In this document: in pieces, positions 55,328 through 64,000 of the stretch
Layout of the letters: each line of letters starts with the position of its first letter
How positions within the stretch are numbered: position 1 is the stretch's first letter
Assembly: GCA_009767595.1 (NCBI GenBank)
Contig: VSDK01012287.1
Span: 1,126,270-1,190,269 of the forward strand
Direction: 5' to 3'
DNA length: 64,000 nt
Source: Symbiodinium kawagutii
Taxonomy: Eukaryota; Sar; Dinophyceae; Suessiales; Symbiodiniaceae
Position numbers and translations under genes: made by a program
Notes under the pieces: generated by a model
The model's database searches: none
What the model was told of the DNA's origin: nothing
The model's input: only the letters and a program-made list of their open reading frames with translations

Positions 55328-58214
55328 TTTTTGCCACTCGCTAAATCACCACATCTTTTGCGCATTGTCGTGACGTTGAAAAGGCTCGGCTGTTTCGAAT
55401 TTGCGCGCCACCAGTATGCCCGGCCAACACCAACTTCGTCGCCTGCAGGTCTGGCCCGCCAACTCAGTGGCGGCAAAGGCGCTGGAGTCCAAAGACGCAA
55501 TTTTGCTTACGTAACGGTATGTTTCACGGTGTGGTTTATTTTTTCTAAATATTAGACGGAAAAAAATATATAATACGAAACATTTTTGGCAATCCTGGTC
55601 GTCGATGTTGTGCAGCCGACTGTTTGTTGGTTTTGTGCAATTACCCCTTCTGAAACGTTGCACCGTTTGACTCAAACAGGCACATAGCAAGGCAAAGCCC
55701 CGGCAAAATTACCAAAAAAAAACGAACGCTGCATTTTTAAAGGTTTAAGTGTTGCCATGTGCGATTTACAGCATTGAAGCGGTGGCTGAATTTGGTGAGG
55801 TGTTTTGGGTTCGGTGCAGTTTTGTCCTTTCGGGAACATTGATGGATGCACTCACTGAATGTTCGCCTCTGGTTGCCAATTTTCACATGGATTCGTCCGC
55901 TAGTTATACTTAGCAAGTTCAAAAAGCCATCATCCATGACGAACCGACACAAAAAGTACACACACGGCACGCGTATCTTTTTTAAACCAAACTATTGGAC
56001 ATTGCCCTGCTCCAAAAAACGTGAGGGTTGAACCAATTGAACAACAGCTCCGCATGATTCTACATTGCAATGTATGTTTCCAACCTCAGGTTTCAAAGTA
56101 GATTGGACGTTCTATTGTGAATCTCTAAGCCAATGATCCTGAAATGGGTGATTCAGCCTTTCCTCCAGCATGAAGTGGGGCAGCCTAATGGTATTGCCAA
56201 ATGAAGAGCAGCAACAGAAAAAACAAAGTGGAGGAGAGTCAAAGGAAACAAAAACTATACAAATGAATTGGCAAACCACTGGAAACGAGAAAAGCATGAG
56301 AGGACATGAAATGAAAGGGAAGGAAACAAAAGCAAATGAAAGGAAAATCAAGAGAAGGAAAGAAAAGAAAAGAAAACAAGGAGAAGGAGAAAGTGGAAAT
56401 GAGAGAAAGCCTCTAAGATCTATAGAGTCACAAAAACTGGTCTGCTGTTCCATGTTTCACAAAACCAAATCGAATTGAATCTAATTGAAGAAAATGCAAT
56501 GTTTTGACCTTTTTACATTTTTTGGGGTCTCTGGGATCCAGATCTCGAGGCCACCCGGCTGTGTTCGAAAGACTTCAGAAGCTTACGAACGAAACCAACA
56601 CGAAAACTAACACTGATGATGGTTGCCAAACCCTTGGCGCGCTACGCATTTTGTTGCTTGGTTCCATTGCGAGGCCGGGTCCTTTTCTGTGGATTATGCC
56701 GTACATGCGGCTGCCACGCATTCACCCATTCCAGGAAATGAGGATGAGGGCACGTCTGGTTGGATTACATTTTAAAGGGATTCTGTTTCAACCGACAATA
56801 CGGTTCTGCGAAGAGCCTGCTGGACCCTCAAGGTTGCCACCATCATGTAGAATGCCCTGTGTTTGTGGTTTACTTTTCTGGTCAGGACCGACGTGAAAAG
56901 TGCGCCCAAATCAGTGCTGATGCATCACTTCATGACACGCAAAAACCACTTCATTTCAACAAAGCTGGTCGGTGGCTGAAAAAAAAAAATGTTGCAAATT
57001 GAATTGTCATGAAGTGTTTCACCACGTGTTGCAAAGGTAGTTTTTGGGGTTGGTGAGTTTGGTTCATCCAAAGGTATAAGCGAATTTGCATCTGAACCTT
57101 TGCATTTCGGCGCATCAACTATATCTAGTCTCAAATGCAATTTGTAGTTTGATAGTCCGGTCTGGAGGATGCTGGCTGCCTATTAGAATTAGAGGAGGAG
57201 ATCCTGCTGATTGGCAGCATGACTTAGGAAAGGAGATCGTGCTGATATGCAGCATGTTCCGCTTGGAGACTAAATGTTTGGATGGAATTGGGAACTCTTG
57301 ACTTGAAGCCGTTTGCAAACCAAACATTGATGTCACGATCGCGTTTGCACGCTGTTGCTGAGCATGTAAACCACAAGTTCTTCAAAATCATGCGTACTTT
57401 GTCTATGTTTGCAAGGCATTGCGGTGAATTACCCCCCATGCAAATTTGATTTTTTGAGCCGTAACAATCTGTGCTGTGCAAACGGGTGCAATCTGCCTAT
57501 CCACGCCCACCAGCCAAAGTGCGTTTTGATGTCTCAAATGTCAGATTGTCAGCATTTGACAAGGTCTTTGCTAAAACCAACTCACCGTCCAAATTTTGCT
57601 GTACATAGATTGCATGGGGGTGGCCCAAAATACAGAACACCCACGCGGTTCCAGAGGTTGGGGGATCCTGGCTGGCCGCTTGCGGTGGTTGGTTCGGTTT
57701 GTCTTTTGGTTTGGGTTGCTTTTGGTTTCGTGTGTGATGATCTTCACTCTGTCAATTCGTGACCAGCGACTTTCGCAGTGGCACGTGGAAACAAAAAAAA
57801 TTCACATGGCCAACTAGTCAATGTTTTGATTACAACATGTCAGTCCAATGAGCATTGTCAAACGTATTATATTCGTTTTACGGATACTATCAATTCACTT
57901 GGCCGATCCAATGTTTTGTTTTATTTGTAACATGTTCGATCGAAATTCAACGTGGCGCGTTTGCGCGTGCAAGTCCTCCACCGGCCTCCCCTGTCACAAG
58001 ATCCCTTCTTTGACTTTTCAAGTTCACGTGCCTCCATGTTCCACTGACTTCCCATGTTGACCCCTGACAAAAATTTGTTTGTCAGGATCCCAGCTGTCCG
58101 ACAATTGCAAACACAAACCAAGATGATCATAAGGCAAAGTTCCGCCCCAGCTTCACATCCGTCCAATACTATCACCGCGCACTCAGGCGCAGCATTGTGC
58201 CTCGAGACAGGAAG
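55328..58214. other. No gene recognised; purine-rich patch at 56210-56410
   Basis: Bases 56210-56410 are rich in GAAA/GGAAA words, yielding a Lys/Glu-rich frame (56170-56478) that is low complexity. No domain, RNA gene or element was recognised elsewhere here. Confidence 0.45.
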
Positions 58215-58402
58215 CTGCCAGGGCCTATGCGTTTTTTTTTGCGTGGGGTTGTGCCGTTATGGCGCGGCGCGTCGATCACAAGTACAGAGTGCGAAGGTGA
58301 AAAGGAAGAAGTGCCTTTGACCAATAAAACCCAAGGGGAAAGCAACCAAGCCGAACCAGAGAACCAGCAAACAAGAAAACAAACACTGCTGGGGCCCATG
58401 CG
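58215..58402 (-). mobile_element. SINE-like retroposon family R2, copy a
   Basis: The element body 58385-58232 (minus) ends in A9. It is bounded by CTGCCAGGGCCTATGCG (58215-58231) and CTGCTGGGGCCCATGCG (58386-58402), a 17-bp target duplication with 14 matches. The part next to the tail (CGCCGCGCCATAACGGCACAACC on the sense strand) matches copy b at 58972-59020. The 5' half is GGTTTGCTGG/TTGGTT-rich. Confidence 0.65.
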
Positions 58403-58451
58403 AAAAACCTCTGCAGCTGACAAACATTAAAATGCCGAAAAGCCCATCAAT

Positions 58452-58694
58452 TCATGGTGAAAAGATGTTTTTTTTTCTGCGAGAGCGCCGCTTGTGCACT
58501 GGTGGCAGCGGTCACATGTAACAACTACCAAAGACTCAAAGATCCCAATCAATGAGAGTGCAACAAAACTGTACAACGTCGGCAAACGTAGGCAGAGAGC
58601 GAACCTGAAAGTGTCACCGGCATAGATCCATTGAGTAAAAGCCAGAGAAGATACGAGTAACAGCGCAATTACAAGCCATCATGGTGAAAAGATG
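58452..58694 (-). mobile_element. SINE-like retroposon family R1, copy a, perfect 16-bp TSD
   Basis: The element body 58678-58468 (211 bp, minus) ends in A9. It is flanked by identical TCATGGTGAAAAGATG at 58452-58467 and 58679-58694, the hallmark of target-primed retroposition. On the sense strand, TTACTCAATGG and, 24 bases later, GGTTCGCTCTC approximate pol III A and B boxes (about 9 of 11 each), suggesting a tRNA-derived SINE. It has no coding capacity and would depend on LINE proteins in trans. Confidence 0.75.
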
Positions 58695-58849
58695 CTCCAA
58701 AAACAACAAGAAACCAAAACACAGAAAAGCCCAAGAACGTTCCAGCGAAAGAGAATCATTTTTTGTTTCCAAGTTCCAAGAGGAGAATCGCAGGTTACGC
58801 TTCGACAAAAATAAAATCAATACAAGCCAACCAAGGCCGACCAGGAAAC

Positions 58850-58961
58850 TTTTTTTTTCTACGAGGGCGCCGCTTGTGCACTGTGGCAGCGGTCACAGGC
58901 AGCAACTACAAAAGAATCATAGATCCCAATCCATGATAGTGCATTAACCAGCCTATTGCAA
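58850..58961 (-). mobile_element. SINE-like R1, copy b (truncated)
   Basis: A9 tail at 58850-58858, then the R1 tail-proximal sequence (complement of GGGCGCCGCTTGTGCACTG and CGGTCAC) as far as TAGCCTATTGCA-equivalent bases. There it is cut off by the A-tail of R2 copy b. The part with the promoter-like boxes is missing. Confidence 0.65.
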
Positions 58962-59120
58962 TTTTTTTTTTACGCGTGGTTGTGCCGTTGTGGCGCGGCG
59001 CCTCGGTCACAAGTACATATTGCGAAGTGAAAAAGGAAGCGCCAATGACCCTAACCACCAAAAAGGGGGGACCAGCAGAAAAAAACCGGAACCAGCAAAC
59101 AGCAAGAAACAAAACCACCC
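58962..59120 (-). mobile_element. SINE-like R2, copy b
   Basis: A10 at 58962-58971 abuts R1 copy b. The next ~60 bases match R2 copy a (GTTGTGCCGTTRTGGCGCGGCGC on the plus strand, then CACAAGTAC). The far end is uncertain (about 59120) because the A/C-rich half has diverged, and no target duplication was found. It probably inserted into R1 copy b. Confidence 0.55.
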
Positions 59121-59180
59121 CCCAAAAACAACCAAGAAGAACCAAGGAGGCGCCCCCTCCCAAGGAATTTGCAAAGTCAA

Positions 59181-59202
59181 GGGGCCCTCCCCAGAGGGCC
59201 CC
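59181..59202. repeat. G/C-run hairpin 1
   Basis: GGGGCCCT pairs with AGGGCCCC around a CCCCAG loop. Similar hairpins occur at 62709-62728 and 63918-63933. Confidence 0.7.
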
Positions 59203-59388
59203 CATGCAGAAGTATTGCCTGACCACAGTCGATTTAGCTTTCAATGCTTCCTCACGACAAGGGCTATGTGATCAGGTAGCCTGGCAGCACGCCATGGCAC
59301 GGTGTTCGAGTCTTGTAGCCTCCCTGGTGTCGGCGCAAAGCACTGGATGTGCCCGTGTTATCACAACAGCACATTGAGGGCTCACGAG

Positions 59389-59976
59389 CTAGGTCCTCTC
59401 AATGATCAGCTCTGGTGAGCGGACAGTGTAGAAAATAACCATAATCTTGCAGATGTTGAAGTGAACCTGGTGACCTGACGCAAGCGAGTGAAGCTGAGCA
59501 CCCTCAAACCTGTGCACAGCCGTCACGAGATCGGCAGGGCAATGATTTGACCTGGGCACGCTCCAACCAGTCGACAGAGACTTGCAAGCCGTGGCCGACC
59601 AGCTCCACAAGAACGAAGTTGCCTGAAGGGTTTCTAGGGCAGCAGTCCCCTGCAGACGAGGATCATGTAAGCCCATTGCCAGTAGCTGGGGCGTGGTTCC
59701 CTCTTTGTCGGCTCCGTAATAGACATTCGTGGAGTGCACCGTTGCATAACATTGGGCACTCGTATAGGCACCATCCTGGCAGATCGAAGTCGGTATCCAT
59801 AATGGAGGACCAACATTCGGCTGCGCCAGAAGATGCAAAGGATGCAAAAAGACGCCATGGCTCGCCCCCGCGCCGAACGACCAGACTCCAGCGAGTCAGG
59901 TCAGGGCCTACCCCTTCCCCTAAGCCCTTGTGGGGCGAGGTAAGCAGCTGCGGCGATACACTGCCGAAGCAGGGCA
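59389..59976 (-). pseudogene. Decayed downstream part of the 60-kb gene unit
   Basis: Minus-strand frames 59986-59663 and 59847-59389 follow the frame-broken gene without a gap. The second reads a soluble protein (MHPLHLLAQPNVGPPLWIPTS; HCPADLVTAVHRFEGAQLHSLASG). They may be 3' parts of the same element after further frameshifts. No domain was recognised. Confidence 0.35.
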
Positions 59977-61640
59977 TTATTGCCAATTGGCACGGTAGCC
60001 AGATTGGCGGGCCTGTGCTTTAGGATGTGAGGACGAGGCACTAGAGGCCCCTGAGGCTCTGTCATCTCGCTTTCGTTTGGGTTCTGTGCGTGGCCAATGT
60101 CTCCAGGGACAGTGGTGCGGTTGGAACAAAGGTGCGTTGGCCAATGAGCCTATGCGGATAGCAGCATCCCGTAGCGGGTTGCCCGATGGCGATCGGATGG
60201 TGTTGAGCCATTCGTTGTGGGCACAGGCTCTATTGTGGTCATCGGCTGCGCCCCAGCCTGGGTCAGCATAGCGTTGTCGGAGTGCTGCAGAGTTGGCAAA
60301 GAGGGCATCACGAACAAAAATGTCTTGGACATTGTAAGCAAGGGCTGCATTGCTCTGATATGCTCTCGTGAAGCAAAATGCGTATTTATGATACACTTGC
60401 TGAAGTGACATAGCAGCATCAAAGTATTTGGCTCCGATAGTCATTAGGCGGGACGGCGAGAGAGTCATGAGATCCCACCCTGCTGGCTCATAGTGGGTCC
60501 AAGAGTTCTCTTCACCGTAGTAACTAGCTGATTGCCGTGGCGGGGCTTTGATTTCGATGGCACAGGTCGTTGGGGTTCGGCTCATAGCGAGAAGCTCGGT
60601 AGGGTTGTTGGCAAGGAGGCCGGAGCAATAGAGCTGCTCAACGAGAGGATGCTCGGGCTGTGCTGGGACTGGAAATTGAAGCACATTGGCACGGCCTTGG
60701 TTAATTCGCAGGAGCGAATAATTTTGGGGCTTGTCTTCCTTGGGCGCGGTGACCTTGAGCTCAACATCGTCCGCTCGACCATCTTCATAAGTACCAAGAA
60801 ATCCGAGACGTCTGGAATTCTTCACAATCTGGCTATAGAAAGCCATCGGGAAGTAGACCTTGAGATCTCGCAACGGCAACGTACCCTGTTTCGCATCTGT
60901 GCCAGCGTCATGTACCAGCAGAAATGAACACAGAGAGGAGGTAGTTCTCCGTGCCGGGTCCAAGCGAGCTCTCCCCGCTGTTTGTGAATGTTGCAAGGCC
61001 GAAGCTAGTTCAGCTATCAAGCATTTTTGCCAAAATTCAGCAGTGGACAAGAGCTTCCACTCAGGCGCTAACCGCGCTAATTCGGACGTGTCGATGCCTT
61101 GAAAAAACTCGGCAATAAGGCCGCTTACGGCGGCAATGGCTGTAAGCAAAGCATACCGAATGTCCTCATCGTGCGCCTGCTGCTGGCGAGGATTGTAAAA
61201 CCGTCGCTGCAGTGGCTCGATACAAGTTCTGTTTGAAGAGGTTAGAGCCCACGTAGATGCGGAAAGCAATTCTACCCATTCGCCACTCTGGCGGGAGTTG
61301 ACTTAGGTCATCCACTGAGGGACATCGGGAAATAGCCTCTTCGGTACGTCCGTGCGTGAGGTACTCATTGACAAAGGCCGCATATTCCTGGCAGAGCTGG
61401 AAGAAGGCCTCAAGCAAGCTCTCCGGAGCATCATCTGAGGAGAGGTATGCCAGGTCAGTGGATTCCTCCATGAGAACTGGTAGACGATTAACCACTGGCC
61501 ACCGTGCTTGGCCCTTGCGGCGTTGGCCGCGCGTCGCGGAGCACGACTCGTTGCTGAATCCAGCAATTCTGCAACTGATTCGGATTGGGAAGAGAAACCT
61601 TCATCAGTCGAATCAGGGACCAGGGCAGCCTCTCTGTTGC
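59977..61640 (-). pseudogene. Frameshifted unrecognised gene (~540 codons)
   Basis: Three overlapping minus frames form one coding region: about 61640-61500 (Ser/Ala-rich, SSQSESVAELLDSATSRAP), 61510-61220 (NRLPVLMEES..LLEAFFQLCQEYAAF) and 61240-59977. Homologous-looking reading shifts by one base near 61500 and again near 61220. The long last part (open for 430 codons) has LPLRDLKVYFPMAFYSQI and HYEPAGWDLMTLSPSRLMTIGAKYF. A basic Ser-rich tail (PKRKRDDRASGASSASSS) suggests nucleic-acid binding. L.PEW recurs (61283 and 61050 regions), hinting at an internal duplication. It is flanked by SINE-like copies on the same strand. It may be gag-like or host; its function is unknown. Confidence 0.6.
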
Positions 61641-61786
61641 GTGGTCCCTGATTCGTACTGATGCAAAACCAAAACAAAAAAATTGTACAGAATGGTGGCA
61701 AAACGTCAAGACGAAACCAGATAACAAACCACAACCAAACGACCACCAGGATCTGTCCATCAGGATCCCAGTTTTCCGACAACTAG

Positions 61787-62010
61787 TTTTTTTTTCTGCG
61801 AGAGCGCCGCTCATGCACTAGCGGGAGCGGTCACGAGTCACAACTGCAAAAAACTCAAAGATCCCAATCAATGAGAATGCATTGACTAGCCTACTGTGAG
61901 ACTAAACAAAACTGTACAACGTCGGCAAATGAAGTCTGAGGGCGATCTCGAAGTCTAACTGGCAAAGATCCATTGGAAGAGCCTGAAAGAGCATACCTGT
62001 ACAGGACTTT
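61787..62010 (-). mobile_element. SINE-like R1, copy c
   Basis: A9 at 61787-61795. About 200 bases then match R1 copy a through the GATCCCAATCAATGAGA and CTGTACAACGTCGGCAAA blocks and the GGATCT..GCC region. The B-box position reads ACTTCGAGATC, closer to the consensus Gly-Arg tRNA loop than copy a. No clear target duplication; the 5' end is set by loss of similarity. Confidence 0.65.
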
Positions 62011-62199
62011 GCAACTCTTAAAAGTCAGCTTGTCGAAGAGATCAGTACCGGACATCAGCTTTAGGCACCGTGCCTGAAGGATGAGTAAACGCAGAGCGAA
62101 AACCAAACTTCAGGCCACAGGGCTTGTCAAGTTACTGCCTAGAGCCGTAGTGCCAGAGCAGACTGTATCTTGTTATCGCATGGTAATAGTACTCCTTAA
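62011..62199. other. No feature recognised
   Basis: A short stretch between SINE-like copies; no open frame or repeat is evident. Confidence 0.4.
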
Positions 62200-62290
62200 T
62201 TTTTTTTTTCCGGGAAGTGCCTATTGCACACACGATGCAGGTCACTATTTGTCCAGAAAGCTACAAAGATTTCACATGATCTTCAATTAA
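62200..62290 (-). mobile_element. Diverged SINE-like tail (R-type)
   Basis: A10 at 62200-62209, followed on the plus strand by AAGTGCCTATTGCAC and GCAGGTCAC. These correspond to the GTGCC..GGTCAC spacing of the other copies. It is followed by a CAAACCAACC-rich stretch (62318-62400) like that in R2. Only the tail block is recognisable. Confidence 0.4.
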
Positions 62291-62708
62291 TTTAACGCAA
62301 GATGACCGTATGGGCACAAACCAACAACCAGACCAAACCAACCAGCACCAAAAACAAGACAAACAAACCAGCAAACCAAACCAACCCCAAACAAGAACAA
62401 AGCGGCCCATCTTCAAGGTCATCTAACCAGCTATACCTCACATATGCACAGGGTGAAACAGAAGACACTCCGCACTCACTCATCTCAAAAGGCGGTCGAC
62501 TAGGCATCGTCCGTTCTTCCCTCAACATCATCCTTTCGAAGTGAGGATCGATCCGATCTAGCCAAGTAACTGCCCATGATTCAAGCCAGCTGAAGATGCC
62601 ATAGTGCATTGCAGCTTCGTACAAAGAAAGTGGCACCATGCATGGCAAGCAGAGTAAATGCGAAAATGTAAAAAGCTGTACCCAATCCGCAGAAAAACGA
62701 AAGTGAGA

Positions 62709-62728
62709 GGGGGGCCCCAGCGCCCCCC
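62709..62728. repeat. G/C-run hairpin 2
   Basis: GGGGGGC pairs with GCCCCCC around CCCAGC, with AAGTGAG on both sides as a short direct repeat. Confidence 0.7.
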
Positions 62729-63374
62729 AAGTGAGCGAATCAAACCTCCAGGGCACAGCACCAGGGCGCACGCCCGTATTTGTATATCATCGGCCAGCAT
62801 AACTCGTGAAGACCACTCCTGGCAAAGCAAGCCACAGCAGAGTTACCGTGAAAGAGTTTGTAGAGAGCCGTATGGGCCAGTCACCAGTTGCGGGTCAAAG
62901 TACCTCGAGCAGAACCGTCAAGCCACCTGCCGCAGAAACGAAAAGTAAAGGCCGGAGCCAAGGCTAGGCGTTTCAGCAGCAGCTAGCTTGTCAAGGCACC
63001 ACTCTTCGATAATGCACCTACTAATCCAACGACGCATCCTCCAACAGGCATGGCCTTGCACAAGCATCCTCCGCCACGACGCCAGGTTCGCCGAATCAGA
63101 CAGCGAGGAAGCTCTATCAGGCAGTGAGCCGTCTGTCAGGGCGGCATTCAGCATCGGCCAAAAACCCTACACTTGACCACGTAGCCAGGCTTTGGGAACT
63201 AGGAGCAGGATAAATGCCTCTGTAGGCAAATGTCAGAAGATCATCAAAGGAGCAGCGGAGAGCAGCGATTAGAACTCCCACCAGCAAGCGCAACTCACCT
63301 CTAATCACATGCAGCAGTACCACTACTTTCCGACGGCAACACCACGAGGTATGTCCAGCCAGCTCAAGTAGCAC
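62729..63374. other. No gene recognised
   Basis: Short frames only. Composition resembles the unassigned DNA around the other SINE-like copies. Confidence 0.4.
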
Positions 63375-63480
63375 TTTTTTTTTTTGCCCCTGTAGTGCCC
63401 ATTGGGCGCGGAACCCCGGTCACTGGTTCAGGTCGAGAAGCAAGAAAAGAGTTCTAGCAGCTCGTGGCAGAACTTATGGC
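63375..63480 (-). mobile_element. Diverged SINE-like copy (R-type)
   Basis: A11 at 63375-63385, then on the plus strand GTAGTGCCCATTGGGCGCGG and CCCCGGTCACTGG, the same tail block as R2. An A/C-rich stretch (63530-63610) follows at a distance. The 5' boundary is unclear. Confidence 0.45.
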
Positions 63481-63917
63481 AGTAGAACAATGAGAGTTCA
63501 CATGCCGGTGGATTAAGAGTGGCAGACAGAACCAAAAACGAGAAAAAGCAAACGCACAACCAGGGAAACAAACAAAGAACCAACCAAAAAAGCCACCCAA
63601 GAACAAAGCCACTTCAATCCGACTGCATTAACTAAGTGAAACAAGGTGAAACTACCGCTCTCACTGTCTCTCAGAACACGACGATCCAGGCTTCATTCAT
63701 CGTCCAGCAAAGTAGTTTGCATTTTGTTACCTTGCGCCAGGCAGTTGTAGCGCACCGATGGAGTCGATACATCCATTCAAGTGTCAACATAAACCAGCGA
63801 GTTTGAACTGAAAGCCTTGCGTTTCAACATTGCAGCCGTTGTTCACATGGTTGTCGTCGCTACTGCAGAGCACGATCGTCATCCGTGGGAAAGAGAACAG
63901 CAAAAGCAGCAAGCAGA

Positions 63918-63934
63918 GGGGGCGGAAGCCCCCC
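63918..63934. repeat. G/C-run hairpin 3 with GGAA loop
   Basis: GGGGGC pairs with GCCCCC around the tetraloop GGAA (63924-63927). It is the third such hairpin in the last 5 kb. Confidence 0.7.
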
Positions 63935-64000
63935 CTGATAAAATTGCGAAAGAACCAATCCCATCCGTCAGGTAGCAAGGGCACCAGAAAGCACCGTGTC

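Noticed and set aside
1..64000. CRISPR array, rRNA or snRNA genes
   Set aside because: No regularly spaced identical repeats with unique spacers and no recognisable rRNA/snRNA sequence; the context is eukaryotic.

Overview
The window looks like nuclear DNA of a dinoflagellate, most likely a coral-symbiont-type (Symbiodiniaceae-like) alga. This rests on four things seen in the sequence: pieces of the dinoflagellate trans-spliced leader (SL) fused to genes, a non-canonical GA-AG spliceosomal intron, a Ty1/copia retrotransposon of a type common in these genomes, and very low gene density with much simple-sequence DNA. There is one short assembly gap (2367-2376).

Layout. 1-3857: mostly unassigned DNA, with a possible gene end on the minus strand in the first 540 bases. 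3858-12047: a complete copia retrotransposon with 187-bp LTRs differing at one base, a 5-bp target duplication (TATAT) and a primer-binding site. It carries gag, a zinc knuckle, protease, a cytosine-methyltransferase-like domain, integrase, RT-RNase H and a final membrane/coiled-coil reading frame. The reading frame is broken by several stops and single-base shifts. 12048-39257: gene-poor DNA with satellites, triplex-prone tracts, a GC-rich hairpin, a 10-bp minisatellite split by a MITE-like unit, and a few weak exon candidates. 39258-39992: a small coiled-coil protein gene (minus) preceded by SL-like pieces. 41015-41208: a PPR-like exon (minus).

45340-47659: the best host gene, a cytosolic HSP70 on the minus strand (647 residues, C-terminal EEVD), split by one 157-bp GA-AG intron. 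A relict SL lies 54 nt before its ATG and an A10 tract 142 nt after its stop, the marks expected of an mRNA copied back into the genome. The intron is flanked by a near-perfect 10-bp direct repeat that supplies its 5' splice site, as expected of an introner (transposon-derived intron). Together they suggest a retrocopy that later gained an intron.

47879-51140: remnants of non-LTR (LINE) retrotransposons on both strands, long purine and ATG repeats, and a ~252-bp tandem duplication. 51140-58214: no recognisable gene. 58215-63500: a cluster of short retroposons with poly-A tails, all on the minus strand. One has a perfect 16-bp target duplication and weak tRNA-type promoter boxes. They surround a frameshifted, unrecognised gene of about 540 codons (59977-61640), and three G/C-run hairpins lie in the same interval.

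Most identifiable sequence derives from retroposition (copia, LINE, SINE-like units, HSP70 retrocopy). The copia element and the frame-broken 60-kb gene are unlikely to make full-length products as assembled. HSP70 appears intact.
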